Positions 6,647 to 14,234 of a stretch of 64,000 nucleotides of DNA are shown in pieces (position 1 is the stretch's first letter; each line of letters opens with the position of its first letter). Under the pieces are notes generated by a model. It searched no databases. It worked only from the letters and a program-made list of their open reading frames with translations, and had not been told where the DNA came from. The translations under genes were made by a program, and so were the position numbers. Source of the DNA: C7867-001 sp049305795 (GTDB lineage: Bacteria; Patescibacteriota; Minisyncoccia; Phycocordibacterales; Phycocordibacteraceae); assembly GCA_049305795.1 (NCBI GenBank), contig JBAQPM010000006.1, positions 62,001 to 126,000 on the forward strand. The letters are read 5' to 3'.

Positions 6647-7687
6647 ATGAGGAGGCTTTTTATCCTTCTTTTTCTGGCGGTTGGAGTCGCCCTCTTTTTT
6701 CTTGCGGTAGTTCCATCAAACACCGAGGTTTCTCGGCTGGCTTTGGTGCCAGAGGCTGCAGATGCGCGCAGTGTTGATACGAAACCCATTCAAATACTTT
6801 TCACGGGAGACGTGATGCTTGACCGGGGTGTTGCGGCACATGCCATACAAAAAGGTGACGATTCTATCATCCTCGGAGTTCAAGAGTTGTTTTCGAGTGT
6901 GGATGCCGTCGTAATCAACATTGAGGGAACTATCACCACAAACCCCTCAGTCGCAATGCCAAACCATGACGATTTACGCTTCACCTTTGATCCGCGTTTT
7001 GCAGCTTGGCTCAAAGACATCGGTGTTACGGTCGTAAGTCTTTCAAATAACCATACTGACGATTTTGGAATGGCAGGCCTTGAAGAAACAAAAATACTGC
7101 TTCGTTCGGTGGGTATCGCCTATTTTGGTTCGCCCTTTAATGATTCTGATCTTTCCACAAAAATAACGGTTCAAAATAAAACGCTCTGTTTTGTCGGCTA
7201 CGAAGGTTTCATTAGCACTGACCCGGCTCCCATTGCTGCGGAAATTGCTCGGCTGCGTCCCGAGTGTGCTTTTCTTGCTGCTACCATGCACGCCGGAGAA
7301 GAATATCAGCCAACGTATACCACGCTTCAGCAGACTGCAGCGCATGCCTTTATCGATGCGGGAGCCGATGTGGTGATTGGGACGCATCCGCATGTGGTTG
7401 AACCACTCGAAATATACAAAGACAAAGCCATTTTTTACTCGCTTGGCAATTTCATATTTGACCAAGATTTTTCTTTTGCAACCGAACACGGTATTGCGGT
7501 TCGAGCCACGTGGGAGGATGAAAAAACACAGTACGTGCTTATCCCTATTACCATACAGGGAAGCGAGGTGAAGGTAACGCATGACGAAGAGACTGCAAAA
7601 AGAACTCTCACGTCGCTTATTAATGAGCAGGTGCCACCCGACATCGCGACGGCTATTCTTTCCACGCATTCCTTTATGCTCCCGTAG
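6647..7687 (+). CDS. CapA-family protein (PgsA-like metallophosphatase fold)
   Basis: Protein of 346 residues related to CapA/PgsA of poly-gamma-glutamate capsule synthesis. An N-terminal signal or anchor (residues 1-25) is followed by the family motifs FTGDVMLDRGV, NIEGTIT, SLSNNHTDDFG, MHAGEEY and GTHPHVVEPLE, then YSLGNFIFDQ, which together form the metal site. The ligases CapB/CapC are absent from the window, so capsule synthesis is not implied; in small genomes such proteins are often annotated only by fold. The ATG lies 7 nt after TACAAT (6634-6639). Confidence 0.88.
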   Translation: MRRLFILLFLAVGVALFFLAVVPSNTEVSRLALVPEAADARSVDTKPIQILFTGDVMLDRGVAAHAIQKGDDSIILGVQELFSSVDAVVINIEGTITTNPSVAMPNHDDLRFTFDPRFAAWLKDIGVTVVSLSNNHTDDFGMAGLEETKILLRSVGIAYFGSPFNDSDLSTKITVQNKTLCFVGYEGFISTDPAPIAAEIARLRPECAFLAATMHAGEEYQPTYTTLQQTAAHAFIDAGADVVIGTHPHVVEPLEIYKDKAIFYSLGNFIFDQDFSFATEHGIAVRATWEDEKTQYVLIPITIQGSEVKVTHDEETAKRTLTSLINEQVPPDIATAILSTHSFMLP

Positions 7688-7718
7688 TTTCTATGCTTGT
7701 TTGTGGTAAGGTGCAATT

Positions 7719-8204
7719 ATGAATCGAACGAAAGAGTACAAACCGACCATTGTGGAGAAAATCACCACCAATGTAGGCTCGGTCCCGTCGCTCGTGATGC
7801 ACACGCTCGTATTTGCGAGTTTTTTCGGGCTTTCAATTGAAGGTGTCGTTTCCTGGGATTTGATGTTTTTAATTTTGACCACGATTGTTTCGCTCGAAGC
7901 CATCTATCTTGCCATTTTCATTCAAATGTCGGTAAACCGACAGGCGCAAAGCTTGCGCGAAGTTGAGGAAAACGTCGACGAAATTCAAGAAGACATTGAG
8001 GAAATTAGTGAAGACGTCGACGAGATTCAAAAGGACGTTGATGAAATTCAAGAAGATGTGGACGAAATCCAGGAGGATGTGGAAGAAATCACCGAGGAGG
8101 GTGCAGGAGAAGCGCAAACAATCTCACCCGTTACACTTGAACAACTCACAGCAGACATTCGTCGTGTCCTTGCCGACATTGAAACCCTAAAGACAAAACA
8201 GTAA
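7719..8204 (+). CDS. DUF1003-like membrane protein with heptad coiled coil
   Basis: Protein of 161 residues. The first half holds two membrane segments (about 27-45 and 48-68) ending in FIQMSVNRQAQ, similar to DUF1003 proteins. It is followed by about six near-perfect copies of a seven-residue unit (D-V-D-E-I-Q-E), visible as 21-nt tandem repeats around 7965-8095, which should form a long acidic coiled coil; a short helical tail ends the chain. Function unknown. The start is 6 nt after TAAGGT (7707-7712). Confidence 0.75.
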   Translation: MNRTKEYKPTIVEKITTNVGSVPSLVMHTLVFASFFGLSIEGVVSWDLMFLILTTIVSLEAIYLAIFIQMSVNRQAQSLREVEENVDEIQEDIEEISEDVDEIQKDVDEIQEDVDEIQEDVEEITEEGAGEAQTISPVTLEQLTADIRRVLADIETLKTKQ

Positions 8205-8224
8205 AGTAGGCTTTGTTATCTAAA

Positions 8225-8297
8225 GGGCCCGTAGCTCACTTGGTAGAGCGCTGCCATGGCATGGCAGAGGTAAGGGGTTCGATCCCCCTCGGGTCCA
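8225..8297 (+). tRNA. tRNA-Ala (anticodon GGC)
   Basis: Acceptor GGGCCCG pairs with CGGGTCC (one G-U), D-arm GCTCACTTGGTAGAGC, anticodon stem CTGCC/GGCAG around ATGGCAT giving GGC, T-arm AGGGGTTCGATCCCCCT, discriminator A. 73 nt. Twenty nt after the coiled-coil gene. Confidence 0.95.
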
Positions 8298-8355
8298 CTA
8301 AAACAACGAGTCGAAGACGACTATGTTTTAGTAGGATGTCGCCGTCCTCGGCGAC
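8297..8355 (+). terminator. Two hairpins after tRNA-Ala(GGC)
   Basis: First hairpin (8297-8332): ACTAAAACA pairs with TGTTTTAGT, with an inner stem AGTCG/CGACT. Second hairpin (8338-8355): GTCGCCG-TCCT-CGGCGAC. The first fits a tRNA terminator or processing stem; the role of the second is unknown. Confidence 0.5.
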
Positions 8356-8430
8356 GCCACAAAACAACGCTTTTTATACTTCCTACTTTAATGCTAAATT
8401 CAAACCAGTCGTTCTTAAAGGGAGGTCCGT

Positions 8431-8838
8431 ATGACCCAGTACGTAATCGAGGAAACTCTTCTTGAAAAAGCTTTGGGGGAGTTGATACAGCATCTCCGGC
8501 ACGATTTTCCGGATATTTCAGATGATGTGATTCAGGAAAAAGCTAGAGAAAGGTTTTCCCGAGCACTAAGTCTGGCTATAGAATATTACGAACGGTATGC
8601 GGCACCATACCCCAAAAACGTTGAGTCTCTTGCAGAAGCAAGGCAATTTAATGAGCTTTGCAAAAAATTGAAGTTGCCGAATCGGGAGGTGATAGGGATT
8701 CTTCGTGAATTCATCATAAAACGAATAGCGGCAGATCACCGAGCAGCACTCGTACAAATACTTGTAGTTAATGGGGGCCAAACTCGCACCACAGCAGACA
8801 AAATTATTAGAAAACATGTTCTTGCTGATAAGACATGA
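8431..8838 (+). CDS. Hypothetical helical protein (Shine-Dalgarno cassette)
   Basis: Protein of 135 residues, mainly charged helices, no motif recognised (MTQYVIEETLLEKALGELIQ...). GGGAGG is 6 nt before the ATG, a TATACT box lies about 45 nt upstream (near 8387), and a strong terminator follows the stop. This single-gene layout matches the other unknown cassettes in the window. No signal peptide or membrane helix. Confidence 0.7.
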   Translation: MTQYVIEETLLEKALGELIQHLRHDFPDISDDVIQEKARERFSRALSLAIEYYERYAAPYPKNVESLAEARQFNELCKKLKLPNREVIGILREFIIKRIAADHRAALVQILVVNGGQTRTTADKIIRKHVLADKT

Positions 8839-8872
8839 AAGGGCGTCCTGGGAAGGACGCCCTTTCTCTTTT
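8837..8872 (+). terminator. Intrinsic terminator
   Basis: Perfect 12-bp stem GAAAGGGCGTCC / GGACGCCCTTTC with a 6-nt loop, followed by TCTTTT. Overlaps the TGA stop of the preceding gene. Confidence 0.92.
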
Positions 8873-8918
8873 ACCCACCAATCGCTTGACGCCCGCCAAA
8901 ATATGCTATGCTTTCCCA

Positions 8919-9086
8919 ATGACCGACGAAAACAAAGTAATTGGGTATTGTGTGAAGTGCAAAGAAAAGCGTGAAATGAAGGACGTAGAAAAGGTAGAAA
9001 TTAAACCAGGTCGCCCAGCAGCAAAAGGTAAGTGCACCGTTTGTGGCACCGGTATGTACAAGATCCTTCCTAAGGACCAAGCGTAA
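8919..9086 (+). CDS. DUF5679-like zinc-ribbon protein
   Basis: Protein of 55 residues with two CxxC knuckles, YCVKCKEK near residue 12 and CTVCGTGM near residue 40, joined by GRPAAKG, the pattern of DUF5679. Probably binds one zinc ion; the role is unknown but the family is common in CPR bacteria. The upstream ATG at 8835 would overlap the terminator; ATG 8919 is 6 nt after TATGCT (8907-8912), with TTGACG 15 nt further up, so the mRNA is probably leaderless. Confidence 0.85.
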   Translation: MTDENKVIGYCVKCKEKREMKDVEKVEIKPGRPAAKGKCTVCGTGMYKILPKDQA

Positions 9087-9106
9087 ATTCTTACTAGCTC
9101 GTAAAA

Positions 9107-9135
9107 ACAAAACACCGCCTAAAGCGGTGTTTTGT
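9107..9135 (+). terminator. Intrinsic terminator
   Basis: Stem ACAAAACACCGC / GCGGTGTTTTGT with loop CTAAA. Separates the DUF5679 gene from the ATP synthase operon. Confidence 0.8.
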
Positions 9136-9153
9136 CGTTATGGGGACATCTGG

Positions 9154-9219
9154 TATCATTTGTCCATGGACAGGGCCCAGCATATGTCCCGCGCGGCTGC
9201 GCGGTCGTTCGTCTCGTAA
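9154..9219 (+). promoter_or_regulatory. ATP synthase operon promoter and possible leader peptide
   Basis: TATCAT (9154-9159) is followed 6 nt later by ATG 9166, the leaderless spacing seen elsewhere, but that ATG opens a 17-codon ORF (MDRAQHMSRAAARSFVS) ending at TAA 9217-9219. atpB starts at ATG 9224, 4 nt later and without a ribosome site. A GC hairpin CCGCGC-GGCT-GCGCGG (9189-9204) lies inside the short ORF. Reinitiation or hairpin-controlled entry into atpB is an inference. Confidence 0.45.
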
Positions 9220-9223
9220 CCGT

Positions 9224-9970
9224 ATGCATTCGGGAGTTGAAGTGGTGCTTAAAGCAGAGGAACTCGGACACTTTTTCGGGCTACCCATCACCAACAGTCT
9301 CGTGATGTCATGGCTCGTCGTCGTCATACTCATTATTGCGGGAATAATGATTGGAAGAAGTGTAAAGCTAAAACCGGGGAAATTTGTGGCAGGACTCGAG
9401 TGGGCTTTTGAAGGTGCTTTTAACTACATTGCCAACACCCTTGGAAGCGAAGCGCTTGCGCGGAAATTCTTTCCGCTTCTCGCGACGGTTTTCCTTTTCA
9501 TTCTTGTTGGAAATGAACTTGCCTTCATTCCAGGCGTGGGATCAATCGGCATCATGGAAGGAAATATTTTCGTTCCAGCGCTTCGGGCACCTGCGGCAGA
9601 CCTCAATTTCACGCTCGCCCTTGCCATTATTGCGTTCTTTACGATTGAGGTTACGGGCATACTCACCATCGGCTTCTTGAAGTACGCCGGAAAATTCGTT
9701 AACCTGAAGTCACCCATCGGTTTTGTGGTGGGTATCATTGAATTGGTTTCAAACCTGGGCCGTCTCATTTCCTTCTCATTCCGTCTCTTTGGGAACATTT
9801 TTGCCGGGGAAGTGATGATTCTGGTGGCAGGCTATTTCCTACCGTATTTCCTTCCGGTGCCGCTCATTGCTTTTGAGGTATTCGTGGGAATGATCCAGGC
9901 GCTCGTGTTTTCGATGCTCATTCTGTTTTTCATCAAGCTTGCTATCCTTGAGCCACACGAGAGCCACTAA
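9224..9970 (+). CDS. atpB: F-type ATP synthase subunit a
   Basis: Membrane subunit forming the proton half-channels next to the c-ring. 248 residues, five to six hydrophobic helices. The essential Arg is in the segment NLGRLISFSFRLFGNIFAGE, equivalent to the RLFGN motif of other a subunits. The start is ATG 9224; the frame extends up to 9140, but that lies before the predicted promoter. First gene of a complete ATP synthase operon. Confidence 0.95.
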   Translation: MHSGVEVVLKAEELGHFFGLPITNSLVMSWLVVVILIIAGIMIGRSVKLKPGKFVAGLEWAFEGAFNYIANTLGSEALARKFFPLLATVFLFILVGNELAFIPGVGSIGIMEGNIFVPALRAPAADLNFTLALAIIAFFTIEVTGILTIGFLKYAGKFVNLKSPIGFVVGIIELVSNLGRLISFSFRLFGNIFAGEVMILVAGYFLPYFLPVPLIAFEVFVGMIQALVFSMLILFFIKLAILEPHESH

Positions 9971-10043
9971 GTAGAGGCTTTGTTGTGGCTTCGGCTGATA
10001 CCGGAGCACTCATTTATTATTATCGTTTAACGCATCGTTTGAT

Positions 10044-10271
10044 ATGGATACTGAATCAGCACGTTTGATCGCCATGGCTCTTGCAGCCGGACTTGGAGTA
10101 TTGGGTCCAGCGATTGGTATTGGTCTTATTGGAGGTCGCGCCATGGAAGCTATTGGAAGGAACCCTGAAGCTTCAGGTCAGATTGTTTCAAACATGATTC
10201 TTGCAATCGTGTTCACCGAAGCGCTTGGTATTCTCGCCCTCGTGGTTTCGTTCATCATTAAATTCGTATAG
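10044..10271 (+). CDS. atpE: F-type ATP synthase subunit c
   Basis: Rotor ring subunit of 75 residues, two helices joined by the polar RNPEA loop. The ion-binding carboxylate is Glu in FTEALGIL of helix 2. The sodium-binding Gln of helix 1 known from sodium ATP synthases is replaced (GIGLIGG) and the residue after Glu is Ala, so proton coupling is more likely. A 73-nt gap separates it from atpB. Confidence 0.97.
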   Translation: MDTESARLIAMALAAGLGVLGPAIGIGLIGGRAMEAIGRNPEASGQIVSNMILAIVFTEALGILALVVSFIIKFV

Positions 10272-10315
10272 GGCTTTGACGTCACCCTCAGGCTTTACTT
10301 GGTAACTACGCAAGA

Positions 10316-10762
10316 ATGGAACAACTTTTCGAGGCATTCGGTATTAATTGGAAATTGCTTCTCGCACAAGCGGTGAACTTTGGTGTACTTCTTGTTGCAC
10401 TTCGCTATTTCCTCTACCGGCCAGTCATGGATGTTCTTGAAAAGCGCAGAATACTGGTTGCAAAGGGTGTTGAAGACGCGCAGGCAGCAACAGAAAAATT
10501 AGCGCAAGCTGACACGGAAGCGTCAGCACGTCTTTCGGTTGCAGAAACACAGGCGTCTGAAATTGTTGAAACTGCTCGACATTCTGCAACTGACGAAAAG
10601 ACCCGCATTGTAAAAGACGCCGAGCTTCGTGCAGCGCGTGTGGCGGAAGACGCTGAGCTTCGTGCAAAAGAGGTGGCAGCAAAGACGCTTCGTGAAAGCG
10701 AACAAGAAATTTCCCGACTCGCCATTTTGGCAGCAGGGAAGGTGCTTGCTGAAAAGTCATGA
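10316..10762 (+). CDS. atpF: F-type ATP synthase subunit b
   Basis: Peripheral stalk protein of 148 residues: one N-terminal membrane helix (about 13-31), then a long Ala/Glu/Lys-rich helix for dimerisation and delta contact. Overlaps atpH by 4 nt (ATGA), indicating translational coupling. Confidence 0.95.
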   Translation: MEQLFEAFGINWKLLLAQAVNFGVLLVALRYFLYRPVMDVLEKRRILVAKGVEDAQAATEKLAQADTEASARLSVAETQASEIVETARHSATDEKTRIVKDAELRAARVAEDAELRAKEVAAKTLRESEQEISRLAILAAGKVLAEKS

Positions 10763-11133
10763 TTAGCGCGCGCGTCTACGCCAAAGCACTCGCGCGTCTC
10801 TCTTTAAAAGACGCTGCGAACAAAAACGCTGTTCAGAATCTTGTAACGCACCTCAGAGGTGCTGGACGGATTAAACTTTTACCCGCCATTCTTTCTGAGC
10901 TTAAAAGTATCGAAGCGCGTGCTGCAAAACTTTCTCCTCGTGTTGAGGTAGCGCGCGAAGCCGATGTTGCTCTAAGTCTTGCGGCTGCTCGTAAAGAGGG
11001 TATCGAAACCACAGAGGCTAGGGTAAACCCGAATCTCGTAAGGGGGTGGCGTGCGATGAATAAGGGAATGCTTGTCGACCGTTCGGCAAAACATTCACTC
11101 GTAGAACTTTATAGGAATATTACAACCCGATAG
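10759..11133 (+). CDS. atpH: F-type ATP synthase subunit delta, short form
   Basis: Links the b stalk to the top of the alpha/beta ring. Only 124 residues against about 175-180 in most bacteria; the C-terminal part (VNPNLVRGWRAMNKGMLVDRS) aligns with the usual end of delta while the N-terminal helical domain is reduced. Position between atpF and atpA supports the call. Confidence 0.88.
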   Translation: MISARVYAKALARLSLKDAANKNAVQNLVTHLRGAGRIKLLPAILSELKSIEARAAKLSPRVEVAREADVALSLAAARKEGIETTEARVNPNLVRGWRAMNKGMLVDRSAKHSLVELYRNITTR

Positions 11134-11135
11134 GT

Positions 11136-12683
11136 ATGGAGAGCATTATCAAACGAATCGAAGAAGAAATCACGGCATTTGCGCCGACATTTGCCACAGA
11201 AGAAGTGGGTACCGTCCGCACGGCGGGTGACGGTATTACGGAAATTGACGGTCTCACGAATGCCGTCATGACCGAAATGGTGCTTTTCGATCCGACATTT
11301 GATCGAACGCTTGAAGAAGCATTGAAAGATCCGCAGCCGCTTTACGGTCTTGTGCTCAACCTTGAAGAAGATGGTGTGCGTGCCGTGGTCCTTGGAGATG
11401 CGTCCAAGGTTTACGAAGGCATGCTCGTTCGTCGTCTCGGTCGTTTGCTCTCCATTCCTGTGGGTGAAGGTTTCATTGGGCGTGTGGTAAACCCGCTTGG
11501 TGAACCCGTTGATGGGAAAGGTCCTATCGTTTCCAAAGAAGTACGACCAATCGAACGCGAAGCATACGGCGTTATTGATCGCGCTCCAGTGAATGTGCCG
11601 CTTCACACGGGCATCAAAGCAATCGATGCCATGATTCCGATTGGTCGCGGACAGCGAGAGCTCATCATTGGAGACCGCGGAACAGGAAAAACAGCCGTTG
11701 CTATCGATACTATTTTAAACCAGCAGAACGAGCCGGAAGATAAGCGTCCCATTTGTATTTACGTTGCCATAGGCCAAAAGGAATCTAAGACCGCAAAACT
11801 GGTCGCCGAACTTGCCGAAAAGGGAGCCATGGAATATTCCATCGTTGTCACTGCCCCTGCCTCAAGCCCTGCCGCGCTTCAATACCTCGCACCTTTTGCG
11901 GGTGCAACCCTTGGTGAATATTTCATGGAACAGGGCAAGGACGCGCTGGTGGTATACGACGATCTTTCAAAACAAGCAGTCGCCTATCGCCAAATGTCTT
12001 TGCTCCTTCGCCGTCCTCCTGGTCGCGAAGCATATCCGGGCGACGTGTTTTATCTGCACTCTCGCCTTCTTGAGCGTGCTGCAAAACTCTCGAAAGAAAA
12101 GGGAGGGGGTTCACTCACAGCTCTTCCCATTATCGAAACGCAAGATAATGACGTATCAGCGTACATTCCAACCAACGTGATTTCAATCACGGACGGTCAA
12201 ATCTTCCTTGAGTCGAATCTTTTTAACCAGGGCCAGCGTCCGGCTATCAACGTCGGTATTTCGGTTTCGCGTGTGGGCTCTTCCGCGCAAACGAAGGCTA
12301 TGAAAAAAGTGTCAGGCAAAATCAAGCTTGAGCTCGCACAGTTCCGCGAACTTGAAGCCTTCATGCAATTTTCTTCTGATCTTGATGCCGACACCAAGGC
12401 GCGCATTGATTCTGGACGTCGTATGACGGAAGTTCTCAAGCAAAACCGCGGTGAGCCTTTGGCATTTGAAATTGAATCCACGATTATCTTTGCAGCAACC
12501 AATGGTTACTTTGACCGATTCTCTCCAGAGGAAATTGGTGGTGTTGAAAAGAAACTTCGCGACTTTCTTGCTCGTGAAGGAAAAGCAGAGCTTGAAGCAA
12601 TCAAAACATCTCGTGAGATAAGCGAGGAAACCGAAAAGACACTTCGTCCAAAACTTGAGCGTTTTGCCGAGCACGCCGCATAA
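11136..12683 (+). CDS. atpA: F-type ATP synthase subunit alpha
   Basis: Non-catalytic nucleotide-binding subunit of F1. 515 residues, full length. Walker A GDRGTGKTA, and later the ARG-finger region VGISVSRVGSSAQTKAM. Starts 2 nt after atpH. Confidence 0.98.
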   Translation: MESIIKRIEEEITAFAPTFATEEVGTVRTAGDGITEIDGLTNAVMTEMVLFDPTFDRTLEEALKDPQPLYGLVLNLEEDGVRAVVLGDASKVYEGMLVRRLGRLLSIPVGEGFIGRVVNPLGEPVDGKGPIVSKEVRPIEREAYGVIDRAPVNVPLHTGIKAIDAMIPIGRGQRELIIGDRGTGKTAVAIDTILNQQNEPEDKRPICIYVAIGQKESKTAKLVAELAEKGAMEYSIVVTAPASSPAALQYLAPFAGATLGEYFMEQGKDALVVYDDLSKQAVAYRQMSLLLRRPPGREAYPGDVFYLHSRLLERAAKLSKEKGGGSLTALPIIETQDNDVSAYIPTNVISITDGQIFLESNLFNQGQRPAINVGISVSRVGSSAQTKAMKKVSGKIKLELAQFRELEAFMQFSSDLDADTKARIDSGRRMTEVLKQNRGEPLAFEIESTIIFAATNGYFDRFSPEEIGGVEKKLRDFLAREGKAELEAIKTSREISEETEKTLRPKLERFAEHAA

Positions 12684-12688
12684 ACATC

Positions 12689-13219
12689 ATGCACATCAAG
12701 GTCGGTACAAAAAACAAAGCAAAGGTCGGAGCCGTAGAAGAAATTCTCGCTGACTACCCGCACCTCAAAGATGCGGTGGTTGAAGGCGTTGAAGTCTCTT
12801 CCGGTGTTGCCGACCAGCCTAAGTCGCTTGAAGAAACTATTGCTGGCGCTGAAAATCGCGCGAAGGCAGCTTTTGTTGATTGTGCCTATGCTATTGGTAT
12901 TGAGTCAGGCCTTATGGCAGTGCCTCGAACGAAAAGTGGTTTTATGGATGTGTGTGTTTGTGCCATTTATGACGGTTCAGAACTTCACCTAGGACTTTCT
13001 TCTGGTTGGGAATTTCCCGATCCAACCATCATAACGAAACATATGATTGCCGAAGGCTTGAATCTTACAGAGGCAGCTAACAAAGCGGGTCTCACAAATA
13101 ATCCTTCTATTGGTTCTGGTGAAGGAATCATCAACACTCTTACAAAAGGTCGTATGGATCGAAAAGAGTATACGAAACAAGCACTTCTCACAGCTCTCAT
13201 TCATATCGATCCTCTGTAA
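12689..13219 (+). CDS. YjjX/DUF84-type inosine/xanthosine triphosphatase inside the ATP synthase operon
   Basis: Protein of 176 residues of the DUF84 (YjjX) family, which hydrolyses non-canonical purine nucleoside triphosphates such as ITP and XTP. Seen are the N-terminal GTKNKAKVGAVEEIL, the SGVADQPKSLEETIAGAENRA segment in shortened form SLEETIAGAENRAK, AIGIESGL and NPSIGSGEGIINTLTKGR. It lies 5 nt after atpA and 5 nt before atpG, so it is co-transcribed. It is not an ATP synthase subunit, and its place between alpha and gamma is unusual. Confidence 0.88.
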   Translation: MHIKVGTKNKAKVGAVEEILADYPHLKDAVVEGVEVSSGVADQPKSLEETIAGAENRAKAAFVDCAYAIGIESGLMAVPRTKSGFMDVCVCAIYDGSELHLGLSSGWEFPDPTIITKHMIAEGLNLTEAANKAGLTNNPSIGSGEGIINTLTKGRMDRKEYTKQALLTALIHIDPL

Positions 13220-13224
13220 ACGCT

Positions 13225-14133
13225 ATGGCACTCAAAGATGTAAAAGCAAAGATTCAGGCAACGCTTCGCACGCACAAAGTAACGCGGGCGATGGAAGCGG
13301 TCTCTGCCGTAAAAATGCGCAAGACCCAAGTGAGTGCACTTGGCGGCCGTGCATATGCGCGTGCCGCGCTTTCCATCCTTGCCCGCCTTTCGGGAACGGC
13401 GGATTTCAAAAGCCATTCGCTTGCAAGTATTCGTCCGGTTAAAAATATTGCCGTGGTGCTTATCACCAGTGATAAAGGTCTTGCAGGATCCCTAAACAGT
13501 AGTGTGATAAAGGCAGCGGTCGAAATAATTGCAGACCGGCCAAAGGATTCTGTGCGTATATACGCATATGGCCGAAAGGGTGAAGAATATTTCGCTCGTC
13601 GTGGGTACACCATTGAAAAATCCTTCGAAAATAAATTAGACGACATACCAACTGCGGCAGTGGAAGCACTTTCCGCAGAACTGTCCGCTGGATTTTCGGA
13701 AGGTCTTTTCGATGAAGCAGTTGCCGTGTATAGCAATTTCAAATCCACCTTTGAACAATTGCCAACAGCACGAACCTTTTTGCCGGTTTCAGTTTCGAGT
13801 ATCGAACAGCTCGTTGCAGATATTGTTCCCATTCGCGGTAAATGGAGTGATGAAATTTCCACGAAAGCCCCGACGAGCTACACTATCGAACCTTCGCCGG
13901 AAGTGGTGCTTGATACGCTCGTGCCACGCCTCGTTTCCGTGTCGCTCTACCATATGCTTCTTGAATCAAAAGCCTCGGAGCATTCGGCACGCATGGTGGC
14001 GATGAAAAATGCAAGCGACAAATCGAAAGAACTGGCGCAAGATCTTACCCGAACATTCAACAAGATTCGTCAGGCCGCAATCACTCGCGAAGTGTCGGAA
14101 ATTGTGAGTGGCCGGGAAGCATTATCAGCTTAA
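13225..14133 (+). CDS. atpG: F-type ATP synthase subunit gamma
   Basis: Central rotor shaft. 302 residues; conserved N-terminal helix KVTRAMEAVSAVKMRK, TSDKGLAGSLN in the middle and C-terminal helix MKNASDKSKELAQDLTRTFN then RQAAITREVSEIVSG. Full length. Confidence 0.96.
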   Translation: MALKDVKAKIQATLRTHKVTRAMEAVSAVKMRKTQVSALGGRAYARAALSILARLSGTADFKSHSLASIRPVKNIAVVLITSDKGLAGSLNSSVIKAAVEIIADRPKDSVRIYAYGRKGEEYFARRGYTIEKSFENKLDDIPTAAVEALSAELSAGFSEGLFDEAVAVYSNFKSTFEQLPTARTFLPVSVSSIEQLVADIVPIRGKWSDEISTKAPTSYTIEPSPEVVLDTLVPRLVSVSLYHMLLESKASEHSARMVAMKNASDKSKELAQDLTRTFNKIRQAAITREVSEIVSGREALSA

Positions 14134-14135
14134 AG

Positions 14136-14220
14136 CTTGCAGCTTGCCGTTTGCAGCATGATATGAAAGAAATTAGTAAGAGTTTGAATTAAAACCCGCA
14201 AGCTGTAAACTGCAAGCTAC
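14136..14220. repeat. Imperfect inverted repeat between atpG and atpD
   Basis: AGCTTGCAGCTTGC (about 14140) faces GCAAGCTGTAAACTGCAAGCT (about 14200) across a spacer of about 40 nt, in an otherwise tightly packed operon. It can form a long hairpin in the mRNA. The role is unknown; it could be a dispersed repeat or a stability element. Confidence 0.5.
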
Positions 14221-14234
14221 GAAACTATCATTTT

